The notes beneath the pieces were generated by a model. That model saw only the letters and a program-made list of their open reading frames with translations, did no database searches and was not told the DNA's origin. DNA of 64,000 nucleotides from the NCBI RefSeq assembly GCF_036924715.1, contig NZ_JAZHSB010000001.1:3711001-3775000 (forward strand), in the 5' to 3' direction. Below, in pieces: positions 27,229 to 36,221 of this stretch (its first letter is position 1; every line of letters starts with the position of its first letter). This stretch comes from Bradyrhizobium sp. AZCC 1721 (GTDB taxonomy: Bacteria > Pseudomonadota > Alphaproteobacteria > Rhizobiales > Xanthobacteraceae). A program made the position numbers and the translations under genes.

Positions 27229-29172
27229 TCAATCCACCTTTGGTTCGACGTAGCGTGGAAATACGCCGACCGGCGGCGGCAGCGTCGTTCCCGGCTTAAT
27301 CCGCGTGGCAAGCGCCGCGAAATCGCGCGCTTGTTTCTCGTTGGGAATGCCGAGGCTATCCAGCAACTTGGCCGACGCATCCGGCATCACCGGCTGGGTC
27401 AGAATCGCGACCTGACGCACCACCTCCGCCGTCACGTACAGCACGGTTTTCTGTCTGTCAGGATCGGTCTTGGCCAGCGCCCAGGGCGCCTCGCCCGCGA
27501 AATAGCGGTTGGCCTCTGCCACCACGGCCCACACCGCGTTCAGCCATTGATGGATCTGCTGGGTCGCCATCGCAGTGCGCGAGGTTTCCAGCATGGCGTC
27601 GGCCTGCGCCAGGATCGCCTTGTCGTTGTCGGTGAACTCGCCGGGCTCCGGCAGCACGCCGCCGAGCTGCTTTGCGATCATCGACAGCGAGCGTTGCGCC
27701 AGATTGCCGAGATCGTTGGCGAGGTCGGCGTTGATGCGCGCGACGATGGCTTCATGGCTGTAGTTGCCGTCCTGTCCGAACGGCACCTCGCGCAGGAAGA
27801 AATAGCGCATCTGGTCGACGCCATACTGATCGGCCAGATTGAAGGGATCGACGACGTTGCCGACGGACTTCGACATCTTCTCGCCCCTGCTAAACAGGAA
27901 GCCGTGCGCGTAGACCCGCTTCTGCACCGGAATGCCGGCCGACATCAGGAACGCCGGCCAGTACACTGCGTGGAAGCGAATAATGTCCTTGCCGATGACG
28001 TGGACGTCCGCCGGCCAGTAGCGCCAATTCGGATCGTTTTCATCGGGAAAGCCGACGCCTGTGATGTAGTTGGTCAGCGCATCGACCCAGACATACATCA
28101 CATGCTCGGGATCGTTCGGCACCTTGACGCCCCAGTCGAACGTCGTGCGCGAAATCGACAGATCCTTCAGACCGCTCTTTACGAAACTGACGACCTCGTT
28201 GCGGCGCGAATCCGGGCCGATGAAATCCGGCTGGGTTTCGTAGAGCTGCAGCAAGCGGTCCTGATAGGCGGATAGCTTGAAGAAGTAGCTCTTCTCCTCG
28301 ACCCACTCGACCGGCGAGCCCTGCGGGCCAAGGCGCACATTGTCCTCGCCGAGGACGGTTTCCTCCTCGGCGTAATAGGCTTCGTCGCGCACCGAATACC
28401 AGCCGGAATAGGTATCGATATAGATATCGCCATTCTGCTGCATCCGGTCCCAGACCACCTGAACCGAGCGATGATGGTCAGGCTCCGTGGTGCGGATGAA
28501 GCGGTCGAACGAGACGTTGAGGCGCTCGTCCATCTCCTTGAACCGGCCGGCATTGCGCGCGGCAAGCTCGGCAACGCCCATTCCTTCGGCTTCAGCGGTT
28601 TGGACCATCTTGAGGCCGTGCTCGTCGGTGCCGGTAAGGAAAAAGACGTCCTTGCCGTTGAGCCGCTGAAACCGCGCGAGCGCATCGGTCGCAATCGCCT
28701 CGTAGGCGTGGCCGATATGCGGAAGGCCGTTCGGATAGGCGATCGCGGTCGTGATGAAGTAGGTGTCGCGCTCGGCGGCTGCTGCCGGCTTGGCGGCGGG
28801 AGCCGGCTTCGCACGTGGCGCTGCGGGCTTCGGAATTTCTGCGACCGGCGCCGCTTGAAAGGCAGGGCTCGCTTCCTTCGGCGTTACCGCGCGCTTCTTC
28901 GACGGAGTTTTCGTAACGGATTTCTTCGCCGACTTTTTGACAGCTTTCTTGACAGCTTTTTTGGTCGACTTCTTCGCCGACTTCTTCGAAGCCTTCTTTG
29001 CGGCCGTTTTCGAAGCCTTGCCGTCCTTCTTCACGACGCGCTTGCTCTTGGTCGCACCTTTCCTGGCCGCACGCTTCTTCGCCGCCTTCTTGCTGGCACT
29101 AGCGGGCGGCGATTTGCGAGCCTTCTTCGCCTTGCGCTTTTTCGAAGCTTTCTTTGCAGCCGTCGCCACCAC
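27229..29172 (-). CDS. metG: methionyl-tRNA synthetase with a Lys/Ala-rich N-terminal extension
   Basis: The catalytic core starts near residue 135 (YFITTAIAYPNGLPHIGHAY, with the HIGH motif) and has KMSKSVGN, TGTDEHG and the anticodon-binding helices. The zinc-knuckle Cys residues of the E. coli type are missing and there is no C-terminal tRNA-binding domain, as in many alphaproteobacterial MetG. In front are some 130 residues made almost wholly of Lys, Ala, Ser, Arg and Pro (KKAVKKSAKKSV and similar), like a histone H1 tail. The extension is in frame from a GTG at 29172 with no start codon near residue 135, so it appears to be part of the protein. Confidence 0.95.
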   Translation of the reverse strand: MVATAAKKASKKRKAKKARKSPPASASKKAAKKRAARKGATKSKRVVKKDGKASKTAAKKASKKSAKKSTKKAVKKAVKKSAKKSVTKTPSKKRAVTPKEASPAFQAAPVAEIPKPAAPRAKPAPAAKPAAAAERDTYFITTAIAYPNGLPHIGHAYEAIATDALARFQRLNGKDVFFLTGTDEHGLKMVQTAEAEGMGVAELAARNAGRFKEMDERLNVSFDRFIRTTEPDHHRSVQVVWDRMQQNGDIYIDTYSGWYSVRDEAYYAEEETVLGEDNVRLGPQGSPVEWVEEKSYFFKLSAYQDRLLQLYETQPDFIGPDSRRNEVVSFVKSGLKDLSISRTTFDWGVKVPNDPEHVMYVWVDALTNYITGVGFPDENDPNWRYWPADVHVIGKDIIRFHAVYWPAFLMSAGIPVQKRVYAHGFLFSRGEKMSKSVGNVVDPFNLADQYGVDQMRYFFLREVPFGQDGNYSHEAIVARINADLANDLGNLAQRSLSMIAKQLGGVLPEPGEFTDNDKAILAQADAMLETSRTAMATQQIHQWLNAVWAVVAEANRYFAGEAPWALAKTDPDRQKTVLYVTAEVVRQVAILTQPVMPDASAKLLDSLGIPNEKQARDFAALATRIKPGTTLPPPVGVFPRYVEPKVD

Positions 29173-29221
29173 GAATTCCTTTATTGCTCATAGATTGTCG
29201 GGATTGATATCCGGCGGAGGA

Positions 29222-30262
29222 TTACCGCGTCGCGTCCGCGAGCATCCCGAACACCGAGAAAACCAGCGGTTTTCGCTCCAAATTATACGCTTCGGTGTCG
29301 CGCGCGGCGCGGATGATCTTTTCCCATACCTCCGCCAGCCGTGCAAGGCGGGGCAGATTTGCATTGGCATCGTCGACGCGCAGCTTTTCGCCGATCCAGC
29401 GATCGATGCCGTCGATGAAAGCAGCCAGCGCAACCCGGTCGCTGGTGCCCAGCGCATCGCCAAGTGCATGCAGCTCGCGCGGGTCGACCTGCGGCAGCGT
29501 CGCCAGCAGCGCCGCTGTCCGCTGCTGCAACTTCAGCGCGTCGCCGCCGAGCAGCGTCAGTGCGCGGGACACGCTCCCCTCCGAGGCATCGGCAGCTTCC
29601 GACAGCGCGGCATCATCGGGTGCGATGTCGGCGGCTCGCGCAGCCGCGCGCACGACGTCGCCGGTCGCAAGCGGCCGCAGCGGCAGCTTTCGGCAGCGGG
29701 ACAGAATCGTGGGCAGAGCCCGCGCCGGCGAATGGCTGACGAGCAGAAACAGCGATCGGTGCGGCGGCTCCTCGAGGATCTTGAGCAGCGCGTTGGCGGC
29801 GTTTGGATTGAGCTCGTCGACGGTGTCGACAATACATACGCGCCAGCCGTCGACCGCCGCGGTCGAGCCGAAAAACGAAATCGTCTCCCGCGTATCATCC
29901 ACGGTGATGACTGTCCGCATCACGCCGCGATCGTTGAGACCTCGTTCCAGCACCAACAGGCCACCATGGGAACCGGCGGTGATCTGACGCGCGACCGGAT
30001 CACCCGGATCGAGTGCCAGCGTCTCGGCGCGCTGCACCGAAGGCTGCAATGGATTGGGATTGGCAAGCACGAAACGGGCCATGCGATAGGCCAGCGTCGC
30101 CTTGCCGATGCCCTGCGGGCCGCCGATCAGCCAGGCATGCGGAATGCGCCCACTGCGATAGGCATTCAGCAGGGCCGTCTCCGCCTCGCGGTGACCGAAC
30201 AGATCTGCCGTCTCGCGAGGATGTGTGACTGCCGTTTCCTGCTCGACCTTGCGCGCGCTCAT
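29222..30262 (-). CDS. holB: DNA polymerase III delta' subunit
   Basis: 346 residues, part of the clamp loader. P-loop GGPQGIGKATLAYRMARF, then AANALLKILEEPPHRSLF and HSPARALPTILSRCRKLPLRPL are diagnostic. The usual zinc-binding Cys cluster after the P-loop is not evident. It overlaps tmk by four bases, the classic tmk-holB pairing. Confidence 0.94.
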   Translation of the reverse strand: MSARKVEQETAVTHPRETADLFGHREAETALLNAYRSGRIPHAWLIGGPQGIGKATLAYRMARFVLANPNPLQPSVQRAETLALDPGDPVARQITAGSHGGLLVLERGLNDRGVMRTVITVDDTRETISFFGSTAAVDGWRVCIVDTVDELNPNAANALLKILEEPPHRSLFLLVSHSPARALPTILSRCRKLPLRPLATGDVVRAAARAADIAPDDAALSEAADASEGSVSRALTLLGGDALKLQQRTAALLATLPQVDPRELHALGDALGTSDRVALAAFIDGIDRWIGEKLRVDDANANLPRLARLAEVWEKIIRAARDTEAYNLERKPLVFSVFGMLADATR

Positions 30263-30945
30263 GCCGTTCCCGCCGGGCTCGGGACCGCGAACACGTGGTC
30301 GCGCAGCGCCGTCCAGACGCGGGCAGCGACCGCGTCGGCATCGGCATTGGCGTCGATCAGCACGCAGCGCTGCGGGTCTTCGGCGGCGATTTGCTTGTAG
30401 GCGTCGCGTAGGTGCTGATGGAATTGCAGGTCTTCCGACTCGAACCGGTCAGGCACGCCGCTGCCGCGGCGAGCCGCCGCGCGCTGCAAACCAACTTCAA
30501 CCGGGATGTCCAGAATGATGGTGAGGTCCGGCTTCAGATCACCGATGGTGACGCGCTGCATGGCGTTGAGCACGAGCGGAGAGACCTGCCCCAGGCTGCC
30601 CTGGTAGGCGCGGGTCGAATCCGAGAAGCGGTCGCACAGCACCCATGTTCCCTGGCTGAGCGCGGGCTGAATGACGGAACGAACGTGATCGTCGCGGGCC
30701 GCCGCAAACAGCAACGTCTCGGCGTCCGGTCCGAGCAGCTTGCCCATTCCCGACAGCACAAGATGCCGCATGATTTCCGCCCCCGGCGAGCCGCCCGGCT
30801 CGCGGGTGACGATGGTACGCAGCTTTGCCGCGGCAAGGCGCTCGGCGAGTTTCTTGATCTGCGTGGACTTGCCCGAGCCCTCGCCGCCTTCAAAGGTAAT
30901 GAACTTCCCGCGTCCGGAAGGTCGCTGCAGCGTTGCCTGGGTCAT
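30259..30945 (-). CDS. tmk: thymidylate kinase
   Basis: 228 residues; phosphorylates dTMP to dTDP. P-loop TFEGGEGSGKSTQIKKLA, LID-associated REPGGSPGAE, the DR motif in VLCDRFSDSTRAYQG, and DLTIILDIPVEVGL are all present. It follows the D-Ala carboxypeptidase gene by two bases and overlaps holB, so these genes share an operon. Confidence 0.96.
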   Translation of the reverse strand: MTQATLQRPSGRGKFITFEGGEGSGKSTQIKKLAERLAAAKLRTIVTREPGGSPGAEIMRHLVLSGMGKLLGPDAETLLFAAARDDHVRSVIQPALSQGTWVLCDRFSDSTRAYQGSLGQVSPLVLNAMQRVTIGDLKPDLTIILDIPVEVGLQRAAARRGSGVPDRFESEDLQFHQHLRDAYKQIAAEDPQRCVLIDANADADAVAARVWTALRDHVFAVPSPAGTA

Positions 30946-30947
30946 GC

Positions 30948-32210
30948 TCAGAGCTTCTCTGCGCCCGCGCGGAACATGCCGATGACGAGCTCGCTGACCC
31001 CGTCGATTGCGCGACGCACGGTCGAACCGGTTCCGATCGCTTCAGCGGCATAGACCGGTGCCTCCACGGCGATATTGGCGCCGCGCCACACCTTGACGAC
31101 GCCGACCGGCTGGCCGGATTGGATCGGCGCCTGGACCGGGCCCTTGTAAACGATCCGCGCGATCAATTTCTCACTGCCGTTCTTCGGCACCATCACCTTG
31201 ATCGGCTCGGGGCTGGCAAGCTTCACCGAGCGGCTTTCGCCGCCAAACACCTTGGCGTAGCCGACCTGCTGGTTGGCCGCGAACAGCGTGCGCGTCTCGA
31301 AATTGCGAAAACCCCACTCCAGCATCTTCTTGGCCTCTGAGGCACGGTCGTCGGGATCCTCCAGTCCGTTAATCGCAACAATCAGCCTCGTGTCGTTCTG
31401 CACGGCCGAGCCGACCATGCCGTAGCCGCCCTCCTTGGTGTAGCCAGTCTTCAGCCCGTCGGCGCCATTTAGCGTGTTCAGCAGCGGATTGCGGTTCTGC
31501 TGCCGGATCTTGTTCCAGGTGAATTCTCTCTCGCCGAACAATTTGTACGTGTCGGGATAGGCCAGGATCAGGTGGCGGGCGAGTTTGGCTAGTTCGCGAA
31601 CCGTCATCTTGTTGGCAGGGTCCGGCAGCCCGCTGGAGTTTCCGAAGGTCGATTTCGTCAGGCCGAGTTCGCGCGCCCGTTTGGTCATGAAGTCGGCGGC
31701 AAAAATCCGCTCGTTGCCGGCCATGCCTTCGGCAAGCGCAATGCAGGAATCGTTGCCGCTCTGGATGATCGCGCCCTTCAGCAGGTCGTCCACCGACACC
31801 TTGCTGTTGAGAATGGCAAACATGGTCGAGCCGCCGGCCGGCGCGCCGCCCTTGCGCCAGGCGTTTTCGCTGATCCGATATTCGTCTGTCGGTTTGACCT
31901 TGCCCTGCTTGATGGCGTCGAACACAACCTCGACCGTCATCAGCTTCATCATGCTGGACGGCGCCCGCAATTCGTCGGCGTTCTTCTCGAACAGCACGCT
32001 GCCGCTGGAAGCCTCGACCAGGATCGCGGTCGGCGCATCGCCGTCAAAGCCGCCGTCGTCCTTCTTCGGAGCGCCCTGCACGCTGTTGTTGGCGGCATAC
32101 ACGATGCCGCCCCAGCCGACCGAGAGCGCGACGACCGCGGCCATCAGGCCACGCCACGGGATGATGGTCGCCGTGTCGGATTTACGGGAAACGGAAGTCT
32201 CTGCTGCCAT
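30948..32210 (-). CDS. dacA: D-alanyl-D-alanine carboxypeptidase, PBP5/6 type
   Basis: 420 residues. A hydrophobic segment at about 20-40 (AAVVALSVGWGGIVYA) is a signal peptide or anchor. The serine-peptidase motifs are SMMK (SxxK), SGND (SxN) and KTGYT (KTG). A C-terminal beta domain follows. It trims the terminal D-Ala from peptidoglycan pentapeptides in the periplasm. The ATG at 32210 is chosen; a longer frame upstream is antisense to the next gene. dacA/dacC naming is arbitrary here. Confidence 0.92.
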   Translation of the reverse strand: MAAETSVSRKSDTATIIPWRGLMAAVVALSVGWGGIVYAANNSVQGAPKKDDGGFDGDAPTAILVEASSGSVLFEKNADELRAPSSMMKLMTVEVVFDAIKQGKVKPTDEYRISENAWRKGGAPAGGSTMFAILNSKVSVDDLLKGAIIQSGNDSCIALAEGMAGNERIFAADFMTKRARELGLTKSTFGNSSGLPDPANKMTVRELAKLARHLILAYPDTYKLFGEREFTWNKIRQQNRNPLLNTLNGADGLKTGYTKEGGYGMVGSAVQNDTRLIVAINGLEDPDDRASEAKKMLEWGFRNFETRTLFAANQQVGYAKVFGGESRSVKLASPEPIKVMVPKNGSEKLIARIVYKGPVQAPIQSGQPVGVVKVWRGANIAVEAPVYAAEAIGTGSTVRRAIDGVSELVIGMFRAGAEKL

Positions 32211-32375
32211 CGGCGATGTCCTGAATCCGTGCGTTCTAACAGTTGGAAGTATCGCAAACAACACAGGTTTTTGGACTTGTGGCCGTGTCGATCTGATTGC
32301 GGTGCCGAACGAAGAAACGTATCGTTGCGATGCTGCAATTTCCGGACAAGATACGAAAAACGGGGCGGAAACGCG

Positions 32376-33320
32376 ATGCCAACCTCTCGCACTATTTCCG
32401 TCAGCGGGCTCGACTTCTTTGTCTTCGAACAGGGCCAGGGGCCGCTGGTGCTGCTCTGCCATGGCTGGCCCGAGTTATCCTACTCCTGGCGGCACCAGGT
32501 CGGAGCCATCGCGGAAGCCGGTTTCCACGTCGTAGCCCCCGACATGCGCGGGTTCGGCCGGACCAGCGCGCCGGCGGACGTCGGCGCCTACACCATCTTC
32601 CACAATGTCGGCGACATGGTCGCGCTGGTGGCGGCACTTGGCGAAAAGCAGGCCGTCATTGTCGGCCATGACTGGGGCGCGCCGGTCGCCTGGCACGCGG
32701 CGATGTTCCGGCCCGATATCTTTACCAAGGTGGCGGGCCTCAGTGTTCCTCCCCCTTCCCGCGGACGCGGCCTGCCGCTGGAGACCTTGCGAAACAACGG
32801 CATCACCAATTTCTACTGGCAGTATTTTCAGGCGCCGGGCGTGGCAGAGGCCGAATTCGAGCGCGATGTCGCAGCGACCATGCGAATCGTGCTGGCCGGG
32901 CGCGGGTTCTCCGATCCGGCGGCCCACCAATTTGTTCAGGAGGGCAAGGGATTTCTCGCTGGCGCCGATCCGAATCGGCCATTGCCGGACTGGCTGACCG
33001 AGGCCGACCTCGCCTATTTCGCGGCCGTCTTCCAGGAGTCCGGCTTTCGCGGCGGACTGAATTGGTACCGCAATATCGACCGCAATTGGGAACTGACCGC
33101 ACCCTGGCAGGGCGCGCAAATCCACCAGCCGTCGCTGTTCATCGCGGGATCGAAGGATGGCGTCATCACCGGGCTGATCGGCGCCAAGCTGGTCAACGAG
33201 ATGGAGCGGGTGCTGCCGAACTTGCGGCAAAAACTCATACTCGACGGGGCCGGTCACTGGATTCAGCAGGAGCGGCCTGATGAGGTCAACGCCGCCCTGA
33301 TCGCCTTCCTGAAGGAGTAG
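32376..33320 (+). CDS. alpha/beta hydrolase, epoxide hydrolase type
   Basis: 314 residues. The nucleophile is D99 in GHDWGAPVAWH; the oxyanion motif is HGWPE; the catalytic His is H294 in GAGHWIQQERP. A cap-domain Tyr occurs in GLNWYRNID. Epoxide hydrolases open epoxides to diols; halide-binding residues of dehalogenases are not obvious. The ATG at 32376 is the natural start (MPTSRTISVSGLDFFVFEQG). Confidence 0.9.
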   Translation: MPTSRTISVSGLDFFVFEQGQGPLVLLCHGWPELSYSWRHQVGAIAEAGFHVVAPDMRGFGRTSAPADVGAYTIFHNVGDMVALVAALGEKQAVIVGHDWGAPVAWHAAMFRPDIFTKVAGLSVPPPSRGRGLPLETLRNNGITNFYWQYFQAPGVAEAEFERDVAATMRIVLAGRGFSDPAAHQFVQEGKGFLAGADPNRPLPDWLTEADLAYFAAVFQESGFRGGLNWYRNIDRNWELTAPWQGAQIHQPSLFIAGSKDGVITGLIGAKLVNEMERVLPNLRQKLILDGAGHWIQQERPDEVNAALIAFLKE

Positions 33321-33394
33321 CTATATTTGGCCCGTTGCGAACCGGGCGCCACCCACGGATCATGTCCGAGGGCATGCTTCGCTTGAAACGCTAT

Positions 33395-34333
33395 CTAGTA
33401 CAGCCCTCGCCCGCTGAGGACTTCGCTCGGGCCACGTGGATCGATCGGCAGGTAAGCCTGGCGTGGTGCCACATAGCTGGCCTCGTTCTCGTAGGACACG
33501 GCGCGCGGATTTTCCGTGGCACGGCCACGCGTGCGACTGGAAGCCGACATTTCCGAGGTTGCGTTGATCGAGGCATGGTCCGCTGAGGTATTGCCGAGGC
33601 TATAGGGCCGTCCCTCCGGCATCGGCACCTCGCCCCGGATTCGGCCGGCGGACGACGGCATCTCGGGAACAAACGGACGAGCCGAGGCGACCCGGACCGT
33701 CGCCGGGGACGGCGCGGGCTCGCCGGTCCGCAGCGTCGCCAGGAGCTGGCGGTCGTCGGAACCCTCAAGCGGGGCCCGGCCGACATATTCAACCCGCACC
33801 CGAGCGACGCCATTTGCTTTGAAATCAAGCAGTTCGGCGGCCTTGTTCGAGACGTCAATGAGGCGGTTGCCGTGGTAAGGGCCACGGTCGTTGACCCGGA
33901 CGATCAGCGACTTGCCGTTCCGAACATTGGTGACGCGGGCGTAGCTCGGGATCGGCAGGGTCGGATGGGCCGCCGTCAATGAGGTCATATCGAAAACCTC
34001 GCCATTGGCGGTCAACCGGCCGTGGAAATCGTCGCCATACCAGGAAGCCATTCCCTCAGCGCGATAGTTCGGATCCTCTTCCGGCACGTAGACCCGGCCC
34101 GCGACGGTGTAGGGCTTGCCGATACGGTAAGTTCCCCCGCCCTTCGGCACGGCCTCTCCGAACGCCACCACACGGGGGCTCGAGGAGACGCCGTATTTGG
34201 GATCGATCCGCCTGGCGAATTTGTCCGACGAGGCGCAATTGGCAAGGACAAGGCATGTTGCCACGGCAACAGTACCACGAATTGCCAGAACGATTGTTGT
34301 TGGCCGTCGAATCCCCATCACCCCAACTACCAT
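33395..34333 (-). CDS. rlpA: RlpA-like septal lytic transglycosylase lipoprotein
   Basis: 312 residues. A lipoprotein signal ends in LVLANC. The double-psi beta-barrel is clear: EGMASWYGDDFHGRLTANGE, MTSLTAAHPTLP, SLIVRVNDRGPYHGNRLIDV. RlpA cleaves naked glycan strands at the septum. The C-terminal SPOR domain found in E. coli RlpA is missing; the tail is Arg/Pro/Ser-rich and probably unstructured. An ATG 15 bases downstream is an alternative start. Confidence 0.9.
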   Translation of the reverse strand: MVVGVMGIRRPTTIVLAIRGTVAVATCLVLANCASSDKFARRIDPKYGVSSSPRVVAFGEAVPKGGGTYRIGKPYTVAGRVYVPEEDPNYRAEGMASWYGDDFHGRLTANGEVFDMTSLTAAHPTLPIPSYARVTNVRNGKSLIVRVNDRGPYHGNRLIDVSNKAAELLDFKANGVARVRVEYVGRAPLEGSDDRQLLATLRTGEPAPSPATVRVASARPFVPEMPSSAGRIRGEVPMPEGRPYSLGNTSADHASINATSEMSASSRTRGRATENPRAVSYENEASYVAPRQAYLPIDPRGPSEVLSGRGLY

Positions 34334-34678
34334 TTCCAGCGGCCGACTGCCTATGTCGAAGCGTTGCGGCCTTACCCCACGATGCGGCCCACCTCCGCAT
34401 CACGTGGTGAAGATATCGCAACCGGAACACGGCGGAAATGGGGTGTGGTCCCACGTGGTGAATGAATGGTTGCTTCGCGCGCCGCCCGTCGAACTGGGCG
34501 AAACGCTTCGATTCACACTGTATGCGCCCTTCGTCATGGCCTCCCTGTGCCGCTTTCAGACAATCTGTTGCACCAAATCATCACTCACGACCGATATGCG
34601 ATTCCAGCCCGTGAATCTTTTTGACTGTGCAACGATGCAGTCGTTCTGTGCGTTGCAGGGGCGCAAAGGATTTGTGCG

Positions 34679-34768
34679 ATGATCGAGACAGTAACAGCGT
34701 TGATGGGCCTGGTGAGCGCAGGCATTTTTCTTGCCCATGCATTTGAAGGCTATCGTTCCAGAGCGTGA
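34679..34768 (+). CDS. possible 29-residue membrane protein
   Basis: MIETVTALMGLVSAGIFLAH then AFEGYRSRA: a single hydrophobic helix with a basic tail. AAGGA sits eight bases before the ATG. The codons look normal for this genome. The function is unknown. Confidence 0.45.
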   Translation: MIETVTALMGLVSAGIFLAHAFEGYRSRA

Positions 34769-34889
34769 GTTTTGACGGCCGGCGGCGTCAGCCGCCCGGG
34801 CTTCAGAGAGAAATGGCTCGGTCGTTCCGATCGGGGATTCGGAAAAGGTCTAATAAATTCGGACGAGCATCGGATGTGGTAGGTGTCTC

Positions 34890-34988
34890 ATGCGCAACCA
34901 CGACATCGTCTCCAACGGATTTCTTGTGCTGACGACTGCCAGCTTCGTGCTGCTGTGCTCCAGCCTGCTGGCCGTTGTGTTCGGTTAA
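34890..34988 (+). CDS. possible 32-residue membrane protein
   Basis: MRNHDIVSNGFLVLTTASFV then LLCSSLLAVVFG: one hydrophobic helix ending the protein. GTAGGTG lies just upstream of the ATG. It is a second micro-membrane frame within 130 bases of the first. The function is unknown. Confidence 0.4.
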   Translation: MRNHDIVSNGFLVLTTASFVLLCSSLLAVVFG

Positions 34989-35257
34989 CAAACGTCCGAA
35001 CCAATTCAGGCAACGGTACCGGGACGATGTCATCCCGGCAGAATCAGCATCCGCCCGGCGAACGCATTTCGGCCGATGTCGCCACCCATGATTTCCCGAC
35101 GCGTATGAAGTGCACCACGCAACGTGCACGCGGCTAGCCAAAGGCAACGCCCTCACCGCTGGGTTTCTTCCAAAATAAAGGGATGGGATGCACATCGGGG
35201 CCATGTTCGCATTGCGTTCGAGCCAGCCCTACGCTAAGCGACTGAAATTCCAGAGCT

Positions 35258-35296
35258 GGAAGGGTGGCCGAGTGGTTTAAGGCACCGGTCTTGAAA
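35258..35296 (+). tRNA. 5' half of tRNA-Ser(UGA), interrupted at the anticodon loop
   Basis: GGAAGGGTGGCCGAGTGGTT followed by TAAGGCACCGGT and CTTGAAA is the acceptor 5' strand, D arm and anticodon loop of a serine tRNA with anticodon TGA. After CTTGAAA the sequence should pair back (ACCGG) and continue into the variable arm and a GGGTTCGAATCC T-arm. Instead it reads TGCGAACGGGG and no T-arm is found. The 3' half is not in the window. Confidence 0.85.
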
Positions 35297-35510
35297 TGCG
35301 AACGGGGCTGTTTAGCCCCGTGGCCTCCTGTACCGTCCTGTCAGCAATTTCAATGGGTTCGGCGGAATGCATTACCGTCATTGTGCCCTTCCGTTCCTGC
35401 TCGTACTATCTAGTTCTTCAGACTTTTGGTACGCGAATTGGTACGCCCATAAAGGCCGGTCCGCTTGGACGTCTCACGAGCATGCCCTGGGGCATGGGCG
35501 CCTGGTGAAA

Positions 35511-35552
35511 CGGCTCTGGCGCGGGGCTGGGGGCTAAAATGCGCCAGAGCCG
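35511..35552. repeat. perfect 12-base inverted repeat
   Basis: CGGCTCTGGCGC at 35511-35522 pairs with GCGCCAGAGCCG at 35541-35552, separated by 18 bases. There is no T-run, so it is not a plain terminator. It lies 215 bases inside the tRNA break and could be a protein-binding site. Confidence 0.6.
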
Positions 35553-35783
35553 TCCCACAAGATGCGCCCTTTCGAGCGCCGAATCATCATGCCGGGATAA
35601 AGCGGCAAAACCGTGTGGAACGGTCCAGACCTGACGGCGTAGGAATTAGGCGGCGTCCGCACAAAGAGCTGGAGCCGCGGCGGCGTCTATCGTCATCTCG
35701 ACTCCCGGGGGCTGGAGCCCGCCGCAAATGATCTGGCCGACGCCGTACTCCTCCTGATCGGGACGCAAAAACTCGATAAGAAA

Positions 35784-35806
35784 AAGCCCGGCGCGAGGCC
35801 GGGCTT
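35784..35806 (-). terminator. rho-independent terminator for the 36,222/35,831 gene pair
   Basis: On the minus strand a GCCCGGC/GCCGGGC hairpin is followed by TTTTTC, directly after the stop of the 35,831-36,214 gene. Confidence 0.7.
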
Positions 35807-35830
35807 GGCAGTCTTGCGCTGGCTCGCGGT

Positions 35831-36214
35831 CTAGACGTCGCCTCCAACGTAGGCCGCGTCGCTAGTCTGCTGCTCCCAGTTCTTGTAGAAACGCCCCTTG
35901 AGGTCTTCCAGCAGTTTCTGGCTATGGTTCACGGCGAACAAAAGTTGTTCGTCAATGTCCGCCACATCATTCGCCAGTTCAGCCGCAATATCGATCATGT
36001 GAACCGCGTCGCAGATAGGGCCTTCGATGTCCGAGTAGGCGCTCCTCCAATTGCGGTCGGGCTTGTCTGTCGGGCCAGATCGTTCGCCGTCCGATCCCGC
36101 GTCCGGAGCGGCGTTGTCACGCTGCTCGATCGCCAAATCATCCTTGAGCGCGGTCACCTTATCCAGAATGTCGCCGAGGCTGAACTCCAGCGACTTATGC
36201 TCCCCGACTGGCAT
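35831..36214 (-). CDS. hypothetical protein, 127 residues
   Basis: A soluble, acidic, mostly helical protein (FSLGDILDKVTALKDDLAIE, CDAVHMIDIAAELANDVADI, QLLFAVNHSQKLLEDLKGRF). I recognise no domain. It starts seven bases after the Tat-signal gene on the same strand and ends at a terminator, so the two form an operon. The partner is exported while this one has no signal. Confidence 0.65.
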   Translation of the reverse strand: MPVGEHKSLEFSLGDILDKVTALKDDLAIEQRDNAAPDAGSDGERSGPTDKPDRNWRSAYSDIEGPICDAVHMIDIAAELANDVADIDEQLLFAVNHSQKLLEDLKGRFYKNWEQQTSDAAYVGGDV

Positions 36215-36221
36215 GAGGAGA

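Larger units (their letters stand above)
34334..35257. other. long spacer with two possible micro-genes
   Basis: About 920 bases between rlpA and the tRNA. No normal-sized gene is supported. Two short membrane-protein frames (34679-34768 and 34890-34988) have plausible ribosome sites and are listed separately. Confidence 0.4.
35297..35830. other. left end of the accessory region, gene-free
   Basis: About 530 bases without a supported gene. It contains TTGGTACGC twice near 35,427-35,446, a perfect 12-base inverted repeat, and a terminator. It is probably the attachment-end DNA of the island. Confidence 0.4.

Noticed and set aside
34803..35204. A 133-codon minus-strand frame before the tRNA
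   Set aside because: Composition is not protein-like and it covers a better micro-gene on the other strand.
35300..35560. Integrase gene expected next to the broken tRNA
   Set aside because: Neither strand gives integrase motifs; only repeats and short frames are present.
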